Positions 26,831-36,894 of a stretch of DNA of 64,000 nucleotides are shown here, piece after piece. The DNA is from Sinorhizobium chiapasense (GTDB lineage Bacteria > Pseudomonadota > Alphaproteobacteria > Rhizobiales > Rhizobiaceae), in assembly GCF_036488675.1 (NCBI RefSeq), contig NZ_CP133152.1, forward strand, positions 1,569,161 to 1,633,160, given 5' to 3'. The stretch's first letter is position 1, and the number at the start of each line of letters is the position of its first letter. Position numbers and translations under genes: made by a program. The notes beneath the pieces were generated by a model. The model did no database searches. It was not told the origin of the DNA and worked only from the letters and a program-made list of their open reading frames with translations.

Positions 26831-27406
26831 TCATCCCTGCCAGGCTTCGGCCAGCGGTGCGATAGGCAGCGCCAGGAGATCGATGGCACGCGCGGCGAGA
26901 TGGTCGACGATCGCCTCGACGCTTGTCGGCCGGTGATAAAATCCCGGCACCGGCGGCATGACGATCGCCCCCATTTCCGTGACGGCGCACATGTTGCGCA
27001 GGTGCCCGAGATGAAGCGGCGTCTCGCGCGTCATCAGCACGAGCCGCCGGCGCTCCTTCAGGTGCACGTCGGCGGCGCGGACGAGGAGATTGTCGGCAAG
27101 TCCATTGGCGATCGCCGCCAGCGTGCGCATCGAACAGGGTGAGACGATCATGCCGGCGGTAGGAAAGGATCCGCTGGCGATCGCCGCGCCGATGTTGTCG
27201 TGCTCGTAGGTCCGGTCAGCCCGTTCGAGCAAGCGCAACAGCGCGTCAGGTCCCGCCTCGTGGCTCAATGTCCGGTGTGCAGCCAGCGACATGACCAGAT
27301 GCATCTCGACCCCGTCGATCCGCGCAAGTCGTTCGGCAATGCGCAAAGGGATCGCCGCTCCCGAGGCGCCGGTCACGCCGACGACGATCCTCGATATTCC
27401 CGTCAT
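26831..27406 (-). CDS. ubiX: UbiX, flavin prenyltransferase
   Basis: The 191-residue flavoprotein makes prenylated FMN, the cofactor of UbiD. Family marks are VVGVTGASGAAIPLRI at the N-terminus, the SPCSMRTLAAIANGLADNLLVRAADV block, and RETPLHLGHLRNM. It overlaps ubiD by an ATGA, so the two are co-translated. This placement beside ubiTUV suggests a role in ubiquinone synthesis during denitrification. Confidence 0.93.
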   Translation of the reverse strand: MTGISRIVVGVTGASGAAIPLRIAERLARIDGVEMHLVMSLAAHRTLSHEAGPDALLRLLERADRTYEHDNIGAAIASGSFPTAGMIVSPCSMRTLAAIANGLADNLLVRAADVHLKERRRLVLMTRETPLHLGHLRNMCAVTEMGAIVMPPVPGFYHRPTSVEAIVDHLAARAIDLLALPIAPLAEAWQG

Positions 27407-28911
27407 TTACTGTCTCCTAGACCCAGCTCGGCCCACATCCGGTCGACGTCGGCCTTCACCTCTGGCGACATATCGAGCACCTTCCCCCATTCGCGGTTGG
27501 TCTCCGCACCGATCTTGGTGGTCGCATCGAGCCCGAGCTTGCCGCCGAGACCGGATCGCGGCGAGGCGAAGTCGAGATAATCGATCGGCGTGTCAGTGAT
27601 GATCATCACGTCGCGGCTCGCGTCGAAGCGCGTGGAAAGCGCCCAGACGACATCCGGCCAGTTGCGCACATTGATGTCCGGGTCGACGGCAATGATCAGC
27701 TTCACGTAGCTGAACTGCGGCAGCATCGACCAAAGCCCCATCATCAACCGCTTCGCCTGGCCCGGATAACGCTTGTCGATCGCCACGACCATCGCCCGGT
27801 ACGAACAGGCTTCCGGCGGCAGCCACAGATCGACGATTTCCGGAAACTGCTTCTTCACGAGCGGCACGAACAGCACGTTCATCGCTTCGCCAAGACGCGA
27901 TGGTTCGTCGGGCGGCCGGCCGGTATAGGTGGAGAGATAGATCGGATTGCGGCGCATGGTGATCGCTGAAAGCGTCATGACAGGGAAGTGGTCGACGGAA
28001 TTGTAATAGCCGGTATGGTCGCCGTAGGGTCCTTCATCGGCCGTCTCAGCGGCGGATACGGTGCCTTCGAGCACGATCTCCGCGTTCGCCGGCACCGGCA
28101 ACGGCACCGTCCGACCTGTCGCAACCGGCGTTCGGCGCTGGCGAATGAGCCCGGAAAAATTGAGTTCGCTCAACCCGTCCGGCAACGGCATCACCGAAGC
28201 GAGGATGATGGCCGGATCCGCCCCGATCGCGACTGCGACCGGCATGTCCCGCCCTTGTCTCTGCCAGAGGCGATGATGCCGCGCGCCGCCGCGATGGGCG
28301 AGCCAGCGGACGATCGCGCGGTCTTTGCCCAGGACCTGCATGCGGTAGATGCCGACATTGATGTCGGTCGGATCGTCGGGCGCCATGGTGATGACCAGCG
28401 GCCAGGTGATGAGCGGCGCCGGCTCGCCCGGCCAGCACCACTGGATCGGCAGGTTCCCGAGATCGATCTCCGGACCCGACCAGACGATCTCCTGGCACGG
28501 CGCACGGCTATGATGCTTCGGCCACATCGCGAGCGCGGACCGCAGCAAGGGCAGTTTCTCCCAGGCGTCACGCAGCGATCCGGGCGCGCGGGGATCACGC
28601 AGATCCGCGAGTTCCCGCGCAAGCAGCGGCAACCCGCCCGGCTCCAGACCGAAGCCGCGCTCGATCCGCGCTTGCGCACCGAACAGGTTGGCGAGCAGCG
28701 GAATTGCGTGCACGCGGCCGGAAGCATCGACCGGCTTTTCGAACAGGAGCGCCGGTCCGCCCGCCGCAAGCACGCGCCTGTGGATTTCGGTCACTTCATG
28801 GACGAGCGAAACAGGCCGCGAAATCCGCTTCAGCTCGCCGTCGCGCTCAAGCGCCGAAGCAAAATCCTGTAGCGAGGCGAAGTGCTCTGCGGTGCGGAAG
28901 GCTTTGTTCAT
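27403..28911 (-). CDS. ubiD: UbiD, 3-polyprenyl-4-hydroxybenzoate decarboxylase
   Basis: The 502-residue decarboxylase uses prenyl-FMN in ubiquinone synthesis. Conserved stretches include NVGIYRMQVLGKDRAIVRWL, the glutamate-bearing DEGPYGDHTGYY active-site block, and TYTGRPPDEPSRLGEAMN. AGAGG precedes the ATG at 28911; the longer frame would cross the control region. It is divergent from ubiTUV with an FNR-type site between the starts. Confidence 0.93.
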   Translation of the reverse strand: MNKAFRTAEHFASLQDFASALERDGELKRISRPVSLVHEVTEIHRRVLAAGGPALLFEKPVDASGRVHAIPLLANLFGAQARIERGFGLEPGGLPLLARELADLRDPRAPGSLRDAWEKLPLLRSALAMWPKHHSRAPCQEIVWSGPEIDLGNLPIQWCWPGEPAPLITWPLVITMAPDDPTDINVGIYRMQVLGKDRAIVRWLAHRGGARHHRLWQRQGRDMPVAVAIGADPAIILASVMPLPDGLSELNFSGLIRQRRTPVATGRTVPLPVPANAEIVLEGTVSAAETADEGPYGDHTGYYNSVDHFPVMTLSAITMRRNPIYLSTYTGRPPDEPSRLGEAMNVLFVPLVKKQFPEIVDLWLPPEACSYRAMVVAIDKRYPGQAKRLMMGLWSMLPQFSYVKLIIAVDPDINVRNWPDVVWALSTRFDASRDVMIITDTPIDYLDFASPRSGLGGKLGLDATTKIGAETNREWGKVLDMSPEVKADVDRMWAELGLGDSK

Positions 28912-28945
28912 GCCGCCTCTTTGTGCCGGTGATTTCCGCCTGTCT

Positions 28946-28959
28946 TTGATGTGGGACAA
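28946..28959. promoter_or_regulatory. FNR/NnrR-type site between ubiDX and ubiTUV
   Basis: TTGATGTGGGACAA combines a good FNR half-site (TTGAT) with the TTG-N8-CAA form. A -41.5 activator position gives a ubiT start site near 28994, 24 bases before its ATG. The ubiD side would be nearly leaderless, so control of ubiTUV is favoured. Confidence 0.58.
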
Positions 28960-29017
28960 ACACAGGCGACGGCGGCCGGCTAACATCGGGAGAACATTCA
29001 CACCTCGCAGGCTCCAC

Positions 29018-29524
29018 ATGACCGTTCCCCCAGCGATGGCCGTTCCGCTCCGGCTCATCCCCATTCCCGCCATTGAGCGGGCGACAAGGCTCGTCTTCTC
29101 CCACGTCATGGCGCGTCATCCCGGCCTTTTCGATCGCCTCGGCGAACACGCGGCCAAGCGATACGGCTTCATCCCGTCCGACTTGCCGGTCGGCTTCCTG
29201 GTCGAACCTGTCAAGGCCCACATATCCGTGCACCGCAAGCCCAACCTGCCGGTGACCGACGCTTCGGTCACCGGCGGTTTCGTCCTCCTCCTCGGGCTGC
29301 TCGAAGGCCGGCTCGACGGGGATGCCGTGTTCTTCTCGCGCGACCTGACGGTGACCGGCGACATGGAAGCGATGCTGGCACTGCGCAATGCTCTCGACGA
29401 CTGCGACATCGACCTGCCCTCCGACATCGGCAGTCTCGCAGGCCCCTTCGCGCCGCTCGTCCGGCGGGCCGCCGCCGAGATCAGGAGCCGCGTCCTGCCC
29501 AGGGAGGCCGGCCAATGGAACTGA
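29018..29524 (+). CDS. ubiT: UbiT, SCP2-domain accessory factor of O2-independent ubiquinone synthesis
   Basis: The 168-residue protein has one SCP2 lipid-binding domain (about 45-150) with LPVGFLVEPVKAHISVHRKP, VTGGFVLLLGLLEGRLDGDA and FFSRDLTVTGDMEAMLALRN. E. coli UbiT (YhbT) binds ubiquinone intermediates. AGG precedes the ATG at 29018; MAVPLRL at 29036 is an alternative start. It overlaps ubiU by 10 bases. Confidence 0.88.
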   Translation: MTVPPAMAVPLRLIPIPAIERATRLVFSHVMARHPGLFDRLGEHAAKRYGFIPSDLPVGFLVEPVKAHISVHRKPNLPVTDASVTGGFVLLLGLLEGRLDGDAVFFSRDLTVTGDMEAMLALRNALDDCDIDLPSDIGSLAGPFAPLVRRAAAEIRSRVLPREAGQWN

Positions 29525-30492
29525 TCTGCCCGGCCGGCACGCCGGCCGCCTTCCGCGAGGCCGTCGATGCCGGAGCCGATGCCGTCTATTGCGGTTTTCG
29601 CGACGAGACCAATGCCCGCAATTTCCCCGGGCTGAACTTTTCCCGCGACGAGCTGAAGGCGGCGGTCGCCTATGCCCGTCAGCACGGAGCGATGACCTTC
29701 GTTGCTATCAACACCTTCATGCGCGCCGGTCGCGAGAAGCTCTGGCACGAGGCCGTGGACGATGCGGTACGCCTTGGCGCCGACGCCGTCATCCTCGCCG
29801 ATTTCGGCCTGATGGCCTATACCGCCGAGCGGCATCCCGACCAGCGCCTGCACGTATCGGTGCAGGCTTCCGCCGCCAACGCGGACGCGGTCAATTTCCT
29901 GGTCGAGACGTTTCGGGCAAAGCGCGTCGTGCTGCCGCGCATCCTCACCATCCCCGACATCGCCCGCCTTGCGCGGCAGATCCGCTGCGAGATCGAGGTT
30001 TTCGTCTTCGGCGGGCTCTGCGTGATGGCGGAGGGGCGGTGTTCGCTCTCCTCCTATGCGACCGGCAAGTCGCCGAACATGAATGGCGTCTGTTCCCCGG
30101 CGAGCCACGTCCGCTACCGCGAGGACGGCAACGAACTCGTCTCGGAACTCGGGGAGTATACGATCAATCGCTTTCCCGCCGGCGAGGCAGCCGGCTACCC
30201 GACACTTTGCAAGGGACGCTTCAACGTCGCCGACGAACGCGGCTACGCCTTCGAGGACCCGGTTTCGCTCGACGTGATGGACCACGTCGACCTTTTGCGC
30301 GACGCAGGGGTCAGCGCGCTGAAGATCGAGGGGCGGCAGCGCGGCAAGGCCTATGTGGCGGAGGTCGTCTCGGTGATGCGCCGCGCGCTTGCCGCGAATG
30401 CCGCCGAGCGGCCCGCCCTCATCTCGCGGCTCAGACTCTTAAGCGAAGGCCAGCGGACAACGTCCGGCGCCTATGAAAAGCGCTGGAGGTAG
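29515..30492 (+). CDS. ubiU: UbiU, U32-family Fe-S protein for O2-independent ubiquinone hydroxylation
   Basis: The 325-residue U32-fold protein has four cysteines at 169, 176, 193 and 232, the positions known to bind the 4Fe-4S cluster in E. coli UbiU. Motifs include LHVSVQASAANADAVNF and FVFGGLCVMAEGRC. With UbiV it hydroxylates ubiquinone precursors without oxygen. It is followed by ubiV three bases after the stop. Confidence 0.93.
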   Translation: MELICPAGTPAAFREAVDAGADAVYCGFRDETNARNFPGLNFSRDELKAAVAYARQHGAMTFVAINTFMRAGREKLWHEAVDDAVRLGADAVILADFGLMAYTAERHPDQRLHVSVQASAANADAVNFLVETFRAKRVVLPRILTIPDIARLARQIRCEIEVFVFGGLCVMAEGRCSLSSYATGKSPNMNGVCSPASHVRYREDGNELVSELGEYTINRFPAGEAAGYPTLCKGRFNVADERGYAFEDPVSLDVMDHVDLLRDAGVSALKIEGRQRGKAYVAEVVSVMRRALAANAAERPALISRLRLLSEGQRTTSGAYEKRWR

Positions 30493-30495
30493 ATC

Positions 30496-31416
30496 ATGAC
30501 CGTCACGACGCTTCCAAGCCTCAGCCTCGGCCCGGTTCTTTACCTCTGGGACGGACCGAAATGGCGCGATTTCTATTTCCGCATCGCCGACGAGGCACCG
30601 ATCGCCCACGTGGTCATCGGCGAGACGGTCTGCTCGAAACGGCTGCATTTTATCGAGCCGCATGTCACCGAAGTGGTCGAGCGGCTGGAGCGCGCAGGCA
30701 AAAGCGTCAGCCTCGCCTCGCTGGCGCTCGTCACGCTCGAACGCGAAAGCCAGGTCGTGCGCGCGTTGGTGCGCGACAGCGCGCACCCGGTCGAAGCCAA
30801 CGACCTGTCGGCGCTCGGGTTGCTGGCCGGCAAACCACACTCCGTCGGCCCGTTGATCAACGTTTATAACGGCGCCACCGCACGGCTGCTCGCCTCGCGC
30901 GGCGCCACGAGCATCTGCCTGCCGCCGGAACTGCCGATGACATCCGTGGGCGAAATCGTTCGCGATGCACACGGCGTATCGTTCGAGATATTCGCGTTCG
31001 GACGTGTTCCGCTGGCGATCTCGGCCCGCTGCGCGCATGCCCGGTCCAAGGGGCTGGTCAAGGACAATTGCCAGTTCATCTGCGGCGACGATCCGGATGG
31101 GCTCACGGTAGAAACGCTCGACCGTCAGCCTTTTCTCGTCCTGAATGGCGTGCAGACCGTATCGCACACATGCCAGGCGCTGATCCAGGAGCTGCCGGAA
31201 CTGGCGGCCGCGGGCATTTCGCGGATCCGCCTTTCGCCGCAGGACTGCGACATGGTCTCCGTCGCCCGAGCCTTCGACGACGCAATCGCCGGCAGGTCCG
31301 CACCCGCCGATGCCATCGCCCGTCTTCAAGAGGCCTATCCCGGCGCGCAGCTTTCGAACGGGTTCCACTACGCCCGGCAAGGAGCCGCCTGGATCGCAGG
31401 CAACGCATCAACTTAG
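30496..31416 (+). CDS. ubiV: UbiV, U32-family partner of UbiU
   Basis: The 306-residue protein is the usual UbiU partner. Cysteines 46, 179, 192 and 196 match the cluster pattern C-xn-C-x12-C-x3-C of UbiV. EIFAFGRVPLAISARCAHAR and DNCQFICGDD are the diagnostic blocks. It is tightly linked to ubiU and forms a heterodimer with it in other bacteria. Confidence 0.92.
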   Translation: MTVTTLPSLSLGPVLYLWDGPKWRDFYFRIADEAPIAHVVIGETVCSKRLHFIEPHVTEVVERLERAGKSVSLASLALVTLERESQVVRALVRDSAHPVEANDLSALGLLAGKPHSVGPLINVYNGATARLLASRGATSICLPPELPMTSVGEIVRDAHGVSFEIFAFGRVPLAISARCAHARSKGLVKDNCQFICGDDPDGLTVETLDRQPFLVLNGVQTVSHTCQALIQELPELAAAGISRIRLSPQDCDMVSVARAFDDAIAGRSAPADAIARLQEAYPGAQLSNGFHYARQGAAWIAGNAST

Positions 31417-31429
31417 CCGGAGTCTCACC

Positions 31430-31822
31430 ATGACACGTGAATTCGACATGCTCGCAGATGGGACCGCAAATGATGAAAATCTCGTGACCGTGATCAGCCA
31501 GATCCGCAGGTTGATCGATGGAGCTTCGCTCGAATGCGGCTGCCGCACACGCGTCGACGAATTGCTGCTTCGCTTCGAGAGCCTGACGGCGAGGCAACGC
31601 GAAAAACGCATGCTCAACCAGGCCCGGCGCCAGCGGCGCCGCATCGCCACGATCATGGAATTGCTTCACGAGCTTGACGAGATCGGCTATGGGGATGCCG
31701 ACCGCAGCGTGCTGGTGGAAGCGCGGCTGCTTTTCGAGGACATTGCCGAAGCCGCGCTGCAAGGGGCGCGGCTGCTCAATGCCACCGCCGCGTTGCCGAG
31801 TTCGAAGGCGGGCGTGCGATGA
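31430..31822 (+). CDS. unknown helical protein downstream of ubiV
   Basis: The 130-residue protein is not one I recognise. It is predicted mostly helical and charged, with a basic stretch NQARRQRRRIATI, a short cysteine pair ECGC near 36, and acidic helices after 85 (EIGYGDADRSVLVEARLLFEDIAEAAL). GGAG lies upstream of the ATG at 31430, 14 bases after ubiV, so it belongs to the ubiTUV operon. A link to anaerobic quinone synthesis is inference from position. Confidence 0.7.
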   Translation: MTREFDMLADGTANDENLVTVISQIRRLIDGASLECGCRTRVDELLLRFESLTARQREKRMLNQARRQRRRIATIMELLHELDEIGYGDADRSVLVEARLLFEDIAEAALQGARLLNATAALPSSKAGVR

Positions 31823-31876
31823 ACACGATTAGACTTTCGGGATCGGGTTCTGTTGTACGCGATCTGGAGACGGCGA

Positions 31877-32245
31877 ATGAACCTTCCGCTGCGTATCCTT
31901 TGCCTGTGCCTTGGTTGGCTGATGGTCGGGTTCGCCATCGCAGGCGTGTTCCTGCCGCTATTGCCCACCACGCCTTTCCTGCTCTTGGCGGCGGGCCTGT
32001 TCGCCCGGGCGTCTCCCCGGCTTGAGCGCTGGCTCGTCGAGCATCCCGTTTTCGGCCATTCGCTGCGCCTCTGGCGGGAAAAGGGTGCGATCGCGGTGAG
32101 GGCGAAGTTCACCGCCGTCGCCCTGATCGTCGCAAGTTTCGGTCTCTTCTGTCTTTTCAGCGCGCCGGACGCGATGCTTGCGGCCATCGTCGCGGCTGTG
32201 ATGGCGCTCCCCGTCGCCTTCATCCTCACACGCCCGAGCAATTGA
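31877..32245 (+). CDS. DUF454 (YbaN-like) inner-membrane protein
   Basis: The 122-residue protein has three or four hydrophobic segments and the DUF454 hallmark GWLMVGFAIAGVFLPLLPTT, followed by PFLLLAAGLFARASPRLERWL. GGAGA lies 6 bases before the ATG at 31877. It follows the unknown gene by 54 bases and is convergent with napC. Function is not established for the family. Confidence 0.85.
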   Translation: MNLPLRILCLCLGWLMVGFAIAGVFLPLLPTTPFLLLAAGLFARASPRLERWLVEHPVFGHSLRLWREKGAIAVRAKFTAVALIVASFGLFCLFSAPDAMLAAIVAAVMALPVAFILTRPSN

Positions 32246-32261
32246 CGCCGATCCAGTTGCG

Positions 32262-32957
32262 TCAGAAATTGCTCGCGTGCAGTTCCTTCATCGCCTGACG
32301 CAGTTCGTCGATCGGAGTCGAACTGGTGGTGCTTTCGCCTTCCAGTTCCGGCGGCATCTTCCAGCCCGGATCAATTCCTTGCATGTTCGGCAGCTCGTGG
32401 GCGATGCCCTTGTGGCAATCGATGCAGGTCGCCCGGCCGGGAAGCAGGTAGCGGGTGTGGATTGCCGCCGCCCGCTCGGTCTGTCTCTGTAGGTCCATCG
32501 CCACGGCGGAATGGCAATTGCGGCACTCGAGACTGTCGTTTGCCTTCAGCCGCGCCCATTCATGCTGGGCGAGTTCCAACCGGTGCTCGAGGAATTTCGG
32601 GCGTGTATTGATCGTCCCGAAAATCTTGCCCCAGACCTCCTTCGACGCCTGCATCTTGCGGGCGATCTTGTCGGTCCAGTTGTGCGGCACATGACAGTCC
32701 GGGCAGGTGGCCCTGACCCCGGAGCGGTTGGAGAAGTGGATCGTCCGCGTCAGCTCCTGGTAGACGTTGTCGCGCATCTCGTGGCAGGAGGTGCAGAAGG
32801 TCTCGGTGTTGGTCAGCTCCAGCGCGGTGTTGAAGGCACCCCAGAACATCACGCCGCCGACGAAGCCGCCGAGCGTCAGAAAGCCGAGGCTCAGTGTTCC
32901 TGCCGGCGTGCTGACGACGTGCCACGCCCAGAGGACGAGTTTCCTGATCCATTCCAT
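32262..32957 (-). CDS. napC: NapC, membrane-anchored tetrahaem cytochrome c
   Basis: The 231-residue protein has one N-terminal anchor (about 20-42) and four haem motifs CTSCH, CPDCH, CRNCH and CIDCH. It passes electrons from quinol to NapAB. It is the last gene of napEFDABC, directly after napB. Confidence 0.95.
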   Translation of the reverse strand: MEWIRKLVLWAWHVVSTPAGTLSLGFLTLGGFVGGVMFWGAFNTALELTNTETFCTSCHEMRDNVYQELTRTIHFSNRSGVRATCPDCHVPHNWTDKIARKMQASKEVWGKIFGTINTRPKFLEHRLELAQHEWARLKANDSLECRNCHSAVAMDLQRQTERAAAIHTRYLLPGRATCIDCHKGIAHELPNMQGIDPGWKMPPELEGESTTSSTPIDELRQAMKELHASNF

Positions 32958-32961
32958 GGCG

Positions 32962-33465
32962 TCACTCGCTTCCCGCCGGCCTGGCGCCCAGCTCGCTCAT
33001 ATCCCTGAAAGTGCTGCCGACGAGTGGCTTGGCGTCGGCCTGCGGCACGTGGCAGGCGGTGCAGAAATAACGCCGCGGCGACACGTCCGCGAGCATCTGG
33101 CCCTCGCGGGTCATGTAGTGGGTGACGCTGATCATCGGCGCGCCGGATTCCTGGGTGAACTCGCGCCTGTGGCAGGAGAGACACCGGTTGGTGTTGACCG
33201 AGAGCTGATAGCCCTCGATCGAATGCGGGATGACCGGGGGCTGATCGGGATAGGCGCGCTGCCTGCGGACGTCATCGACGATCCACTTCGGCAACGGCGC
33301 CGCGGGGCCTGTCTCCATCGGGGGCGTGCGCCCCACCAACTGCGGCATTACCGTGGGTAACACCTGGGCAATCGCGGTTGTCGTGACGAACAGCAGAAGT
33401 CCTGCCACGACCACCATCCATTCAGGCCGCCTTAGACGGCGACGGGGATTATCTTGACCGCGCAT
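32962..33465 (-). CDS. napB: NapB, dihaem cytochrome c subunit of periplasmic nitrate reductase
   Basis: The 167-residue precursor has a basic N-region, a hydrophobic signal ([17 protein letters not shown]) and haem motifs CLSCH and CTACH. It feeds electrons to NapA. The start is ambiguous: 33465 overlaps napA by 34 bases, while ATG 33417 would give a 151-residue form nearer the usual length. Neither has a strong ribosome site. Confidence 0.92.
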   Translation of the reverse strand: MRGQDNPRRRLRRPEWMVVVAGLLLFVTTTAIAQVLPTVMPQLVGRTPPMETGPAAPLPKWIVDDVRRQRAYPDQPPVIPHSIEGYQLSVNTNRCLSCHRREFTQESGAPMISVTHYMTREGQMLADVSPRRYFCTACHVPQADAKPLVGSTFRDMSELGARPAGSE

Positions 33466-35939
33466 TTTTTGTAATCCGTCTGTTTGGAGATGGGATCGGT
33501 GGCGTCGAGGGTAACCTTGTTGATGAGCTTGCTGGCGTCGAACCACGGGACGAAGATGACGCCCGGCGGCATGCGGTTGCGGCCGCGCGTATCGATACGG
33601 GCGCGCATCTCGCCGCGCCGGGAAACGATCCTGACTTCGGCGCCCTGATTGATGCCGCGCTTGCGGGCATCGTCCGCATTCATGAAGCAGACGGCGCCCG
33701 GGAAGGCCCTGAAGAGCTCGGGAACGCGCAAGGTCATCGAACCGGAATGCCAGTGCTCCAGCACGCGGCCGGTCACCAGCCAGATGTCGTATTCCTCATC
33801 GGGCGGTTCGGCCGGCGGCTCGTAGGGCAGGGCGATGATGACCGCCTTGCCGTCCGGCTGGCCGTAGAAGTTCACGCCCTCCCCCGGCTTGACAAAGGGA
33901 TCGAAACCTTCGCGATAGCGCCAGAGCGTCTCCTTGCCGTCGACCACCGGCCAGCGCAGCCCGCGCACCTCGTGGTACATGTTGAAGGGTGCGAGATCGT
34001 GGCCGTGGCCGCGCCCGAAGGTGGCATATTCCTCGAACAAGCCCTTTTGGATGTAGAAGCCGAAGGCTTTGGCCTCTTGGTTGTCGTAGGCCGGATCAAT
34101 TTCGCTCAAAGGGAAGCGATCCACTTCGCCGTTGCGGAAGATCACGTCGTACAAGGTTTTGCCGCGATATTCGGGGTTTGACTCGAGAATGTCAGCAGGC
34201 CAGACCTCGTCGGTCGTAAAGCGCTTGGAGAATTCCGCGATCTGCCAAAGGTCCGAGCGGGCCTCGCCGGGGGCCTGGACGAGTTGGCGCCAGAGCTGGG
34301 TGCGACGTTCTGCGTTGCCGTAGCCCCCCTCCTTTTCCACCCACATGGCGGCCGGCAGGATCAGGTCGGCGCTCATCGCGGTGATCGTCGGGTAGGCGTC
34401 TGAGACGACAATGAAGTTGTCCGGGTTGCGATAGCCCTGCCAGGTCTCGTTGCTGGTGTTTGGTGCGGCCTGGATGTTGTTGTTGACCTGCACCCAGTAG
34501 AAATTGAGCTTGCCGTCCTTGAGCATGCGATCCTGCTGGACGGCGTGATAACCCGGCTTGTCGGGGATAATTCCCTTTGGGATGCGCCAGATCTCCTCGG
34601 CACGCTCTCGATGTTTGGGATTGGTCACCACCATGTCGGCCGGAAGCCGATGGGCGAAGGTGCCGACCTCGCGCGCGGTGCCGCAGGCGGACGGTTGGCC
34701 GGTCAGCGAGAACGGGCTGTTGCCGGGCTCCGAGATCTTTCCCGTCAACAGGTGAATGTTGTAGACCATCTGGTTTGCCCAGACGCCGCGCACATGCTGG
34801 TTGAAGCCCATGGTCCAGAGCGACATGACCTTGCGGTCGGGATCGGCATAGAGTTCCGCCAACTGCTCGAGGAAGCCGCGATCGACGCCGGTCAATTCCG
34901 CCGTCTTCTCCAACGTGTAATCGGAAACGAATGCCTTGAAGGCTTCAAAGTCGATCGGCTCCACCTTCGTCGGATCGGCCGCATTGGCAGCCGCCTTTTC
35001 CAATGGATGTTCCGGTCGCAGGCCATAGCCGATGTCGGTGACGCCACGGACGAAACGCGTGTGGCGCTGCACGAAGTCCTGATTGACCCGACCGGTCTGG
35101 ATGATGTGATTGGCGATGTAGTTGAGGATTGCCAGATCCGTTCCCGGCTTGAAGATGATCGGGATGTCGGCAAGGTCCATGCTGCGGTGGGTAAAGGTGG
35201 AAAGCACGGCGACACGGACATGAGGCTGCCCCAGTCTGCGGTCAGCGACCCGCGTCCACAGGATCGGGTGCATTTCGGCCATGTTCGAGCCCCACAGCAC
35301 GAAGGCGTCGGCGTGCTCGAAATCGTCATAGACGCCCATCGGCTCGTCCATGCCGAAGGTGCGCATGAAGGCATAGGCCGCCGACGCCATGCAGTGGCGG
35401 GCATTGGGGTCGAGATTGTTGGAGCGGAAGCCGGCGCGCATCAGTTTCGTCGCCGCATAGCCCTCGAAGATCGTCCACTGCCCGGAGCCGAACATGCCGA
35501 CGGCCATCGGTCCCTTTTCCTTCAGAACCCTCTTCGCCTGCTCCGCCATGACGTCGAAGGCTTCGTCCCAGCTCACCGGCTCGAACTCGCCGTCCTTGGC
35601 GTAGGCGCCGTTCCGCTTGCGCAGGAGCGGCGTCTTCAGCCGGTCGGCTCCATACATGATCTTCGACAGGAAGTAGCCCTTGATGCAGTTGAGGCCGCGG
35701 TTGACCTCCGCCTGCATGTCGCCGTGCGTGGCGACCACCTGCCCTTCCTTCACGCCCACCATCACGCCGCAACCGGTGCCGCAGAAACGGCATGGCGCCT
35801 TTGACCACTTGATCTCCAGCGCGGTCACGCCACCGGGAACGGGTTGCGCTGCGGCGGGAAGCGCGATGCCCGCGGTGGCCGCCGCTATGCCGGCCGCATG
35901 GGCCTTGAGGATGTCACGCCGCGTCAGTTCGCCGGTCAT
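33432..35939 (-). CDS. napA: NapA, catalytic subunit of periplasmic nitrate reductase
   Basis: The 835-residue molybdoenzyme reduces nitrate to nitrite. A Tat signal ([19 protein letters not shown]) precedes the 4Fe-4S site Cys50, Cys53, Cys57, Cys85. The molybdenum-ligating cysteine is in NARHCMASA. The C-terminal domain closes with [18 protein letters not shown] lies 7 bases before the ATG at 35939; the frame open to 36098 lies inside napD. Confidence 0.97.
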   Translation of the reverse strand: MTGELTRRDILKAHAAGIAAATAGIALPAAAQPVPGGVTALEIKWSKAPCRFCGTGCGVMVGVKEGQVVATHGDMQAEVNRGLNCIKGYFLSKIMYGADRLKTPLLRKRNGAYAKDGEFEPVSWDEAFDVMAEQAKRVLKEKGPMAVGMFGSGQWTIFEGYAATKLMRAGFRSNNLDPNARHCMASAAYAFMRTFGMDEPMGVYDDFEHADAFVLWGSNMAEMHPILWTRVADRRLGQPHVRVAVLSTFTHRSMDLADIPIIFKPGTDLAILNYIANHIIQTGRVNQDFVQRHTRFVRGVTDIGYGLRPEHPLEKAAANAADPTKVEPIDFEAFKAFVSDYTLEKTAELTGVDRGFLEQLAELYADPDRKVMSLWTMGFNQHVRGVWANQMVYNIHLLTGKISEPGNSPFSLTGQPSACGTAREVGTFAHRLPADMVVTNPKHRERAEEIWRIPKGIIPDKPGYHAVQQDRMLKDGKLNFYWVQVNNNIQAAPNTSNETWQGYRNPDNFIVVSDAYPTITAMSADLILPAAMWVEKEGGYGNAERRTQLWRQLVQAPGEARSDLWQIAEFSKRFTTDEVWPADILESNPEYRGKTLYDVIFRNGEVDRFPLSEIDPAYDNQEAKAFGFYIQKGLFEEYATFGRGHGHDLAPFNMYHEVRGLRWPVVDGKETLWRYREGFDPFVKPGEGVNFYGQPDGKAVIIALPYEPPAEPPDEEYDIWLVTGRVLEHWHSGSMTLRVPELFRAFPGAVCFMNADDARKRGINQGAEVRIVSRRGEMRARIDTRGRNRMPPGVIFVPWFDASKLINKVTLDATDPISKQTDYKKCAVKIIPVAV

Positions 35940-36198
35940 TGCCGATCTCCTCTTTCTCGACATGCTCGAACACCATGTTGGCCGCCACCACGCCCTCGAG
36001 CGTGGAAATCTGCGACAGGCATTCGCCGAGCATGCCCGTGCTCGTTCCTTCGATGACCACCACGATCTTGCCGCCCTGATGGCCGTAAACCTCGACATTC
36101 TTCATTCTGGAAAGCGTCGCCAATACCTGCTCTTCCATCGCCGGAACGGCGACGACGACAGCGCTCGACACATGATAGTCGCTCGGTGTGTCAGACAT
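35914..36198 (-). CDS. napD: NapD, NapA-specific maturation chaperone
   Basis: The 94-residue ferredoxin-like chaperone binds the NapA Tat signal. Family features are [18 protein letters not shown] and [17 protein letters not shown]. It starts inside the napF end (8-base overlap) and runs 26 bases into napA, so the three are translationally coupled. Confidence 0.93.
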   Translation of the reverse strand: MSDTPSDYHVSSAVVVAVPAMEEQVLATLSRMKNVEVYGHQGGKIVVVIEGTSTGMLGECLSQISTLEGVVAANMVFEHVEKEEIGNDRRTDAA

Positions 36199-36691
36199 TG
36201 GCGCCCTCCTCTTTCCGTGCAGAAACCTGGACAGCGCCGACCGGACAGATGCCGACGCAGGCGCCGCAGCCGCTGCAGGCGTCTTCGTCGACGACCGGCA
36301 GAAAAGGTCCGCCGATCCGCGGCTGGAAGCGGATCGCCTGTTCCGGACAGCTGTCGCGGCAGGACTGACAGGCGACACTGTTCTTCGCCAGGCAATGATC
36401 GGCGATCGCCGCCACATGCTGGAAGCGCTTTACGTCGGCAAACTCAAAGACCGGCTCCGGACAGGCGCTCCGGCAATCGCCGCAGAAGGTGCACTCGCCG
36501 AGGGAAAAATCGAGCGACGGCCGTTCGCCGGCAAGGTTGATGATGTGCGTCGGACAGGCATCTACACAGCGGCCGCAACCGGTGCAGGCGGCGAGGCTCT
36601 CCGGCGTCACGCCCGGCGGACAGATCCGTTCGGGCTCAGGCGCGCCGCGGCCGAAGAGCAGGTCTCGTCTGGAAATCGTCGCAACCGCCAT
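36191..36691 (-). CDS. napF: NapF, polyferredoxin-type iron-sulfur protein
   Basis: The 166-residue cytoplasmic protein has a short twin-arginine-like start (ISRRDLLFG) and four cysteine clusters of the C-x2-C-x2-C-x3-C type (CTGCGRCVDACP, CTFCGDCRSACP, CQSCRDSCP, CSGCGACVGICP). NapF assists NapA cofactor maturation. GAGG lies 7 bases before the ATG at 36691. Confidence 0.94.
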   Translation of the reverse strand: MAVATISRRDLLFGRGAPEPERICPPGVTPESLAACTGCGRCVDACPTHIINLAGERPSLDFSLGECTFCGDCRSACPEPVFEFADVKRFQHVAAIADHCLAKNSVACQSCRDSCPEQAIRFQPRIGGPFLPVVDEDACSGCGACVGICPVGAVQVSARKEEGANV

Positions 36692-36699
36692 AACGCACC

Positions 36700-36894
36700 T
36701 CAATGCGGCGCCGGCGGCGGACCGGGCGGTCCGAAGACGAGCTGGAACATCCAGACGATGAAGCCATAGCCGCCGACGACAGCGACGGCGAGCAGAGGCC
36801 AGATGCCGAAGGCCAGCACAAGAAATGTCAGAAGTTCGCGTCGCCGGGATTGCGGCGGCCGTGCCGTCAGTTGCTGCGGAGATAACTCTGACAC
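36700..36894 (-). CDS. napE: NapE, small membrane protein of the nap operon
   Basis: The 64-residue protein has one central hydrophobic segment (LLTFLVLAFGIWPLLAVAVVGGYGFIVW region) and a proline-rich tail. I choose the GTG at 36894 because GGGGGA lies 8 bases upstream and the length fits NapE; the open frame begins at 36936. It is the first nap gene. Confidence 0.88.
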   Translation of the reverse strand: MSELSPQQLTARPPQSRRRELLTFLVLAFGIWPLLAVAVVGGYGFIVWMFQLVFGPPGPPPAPH

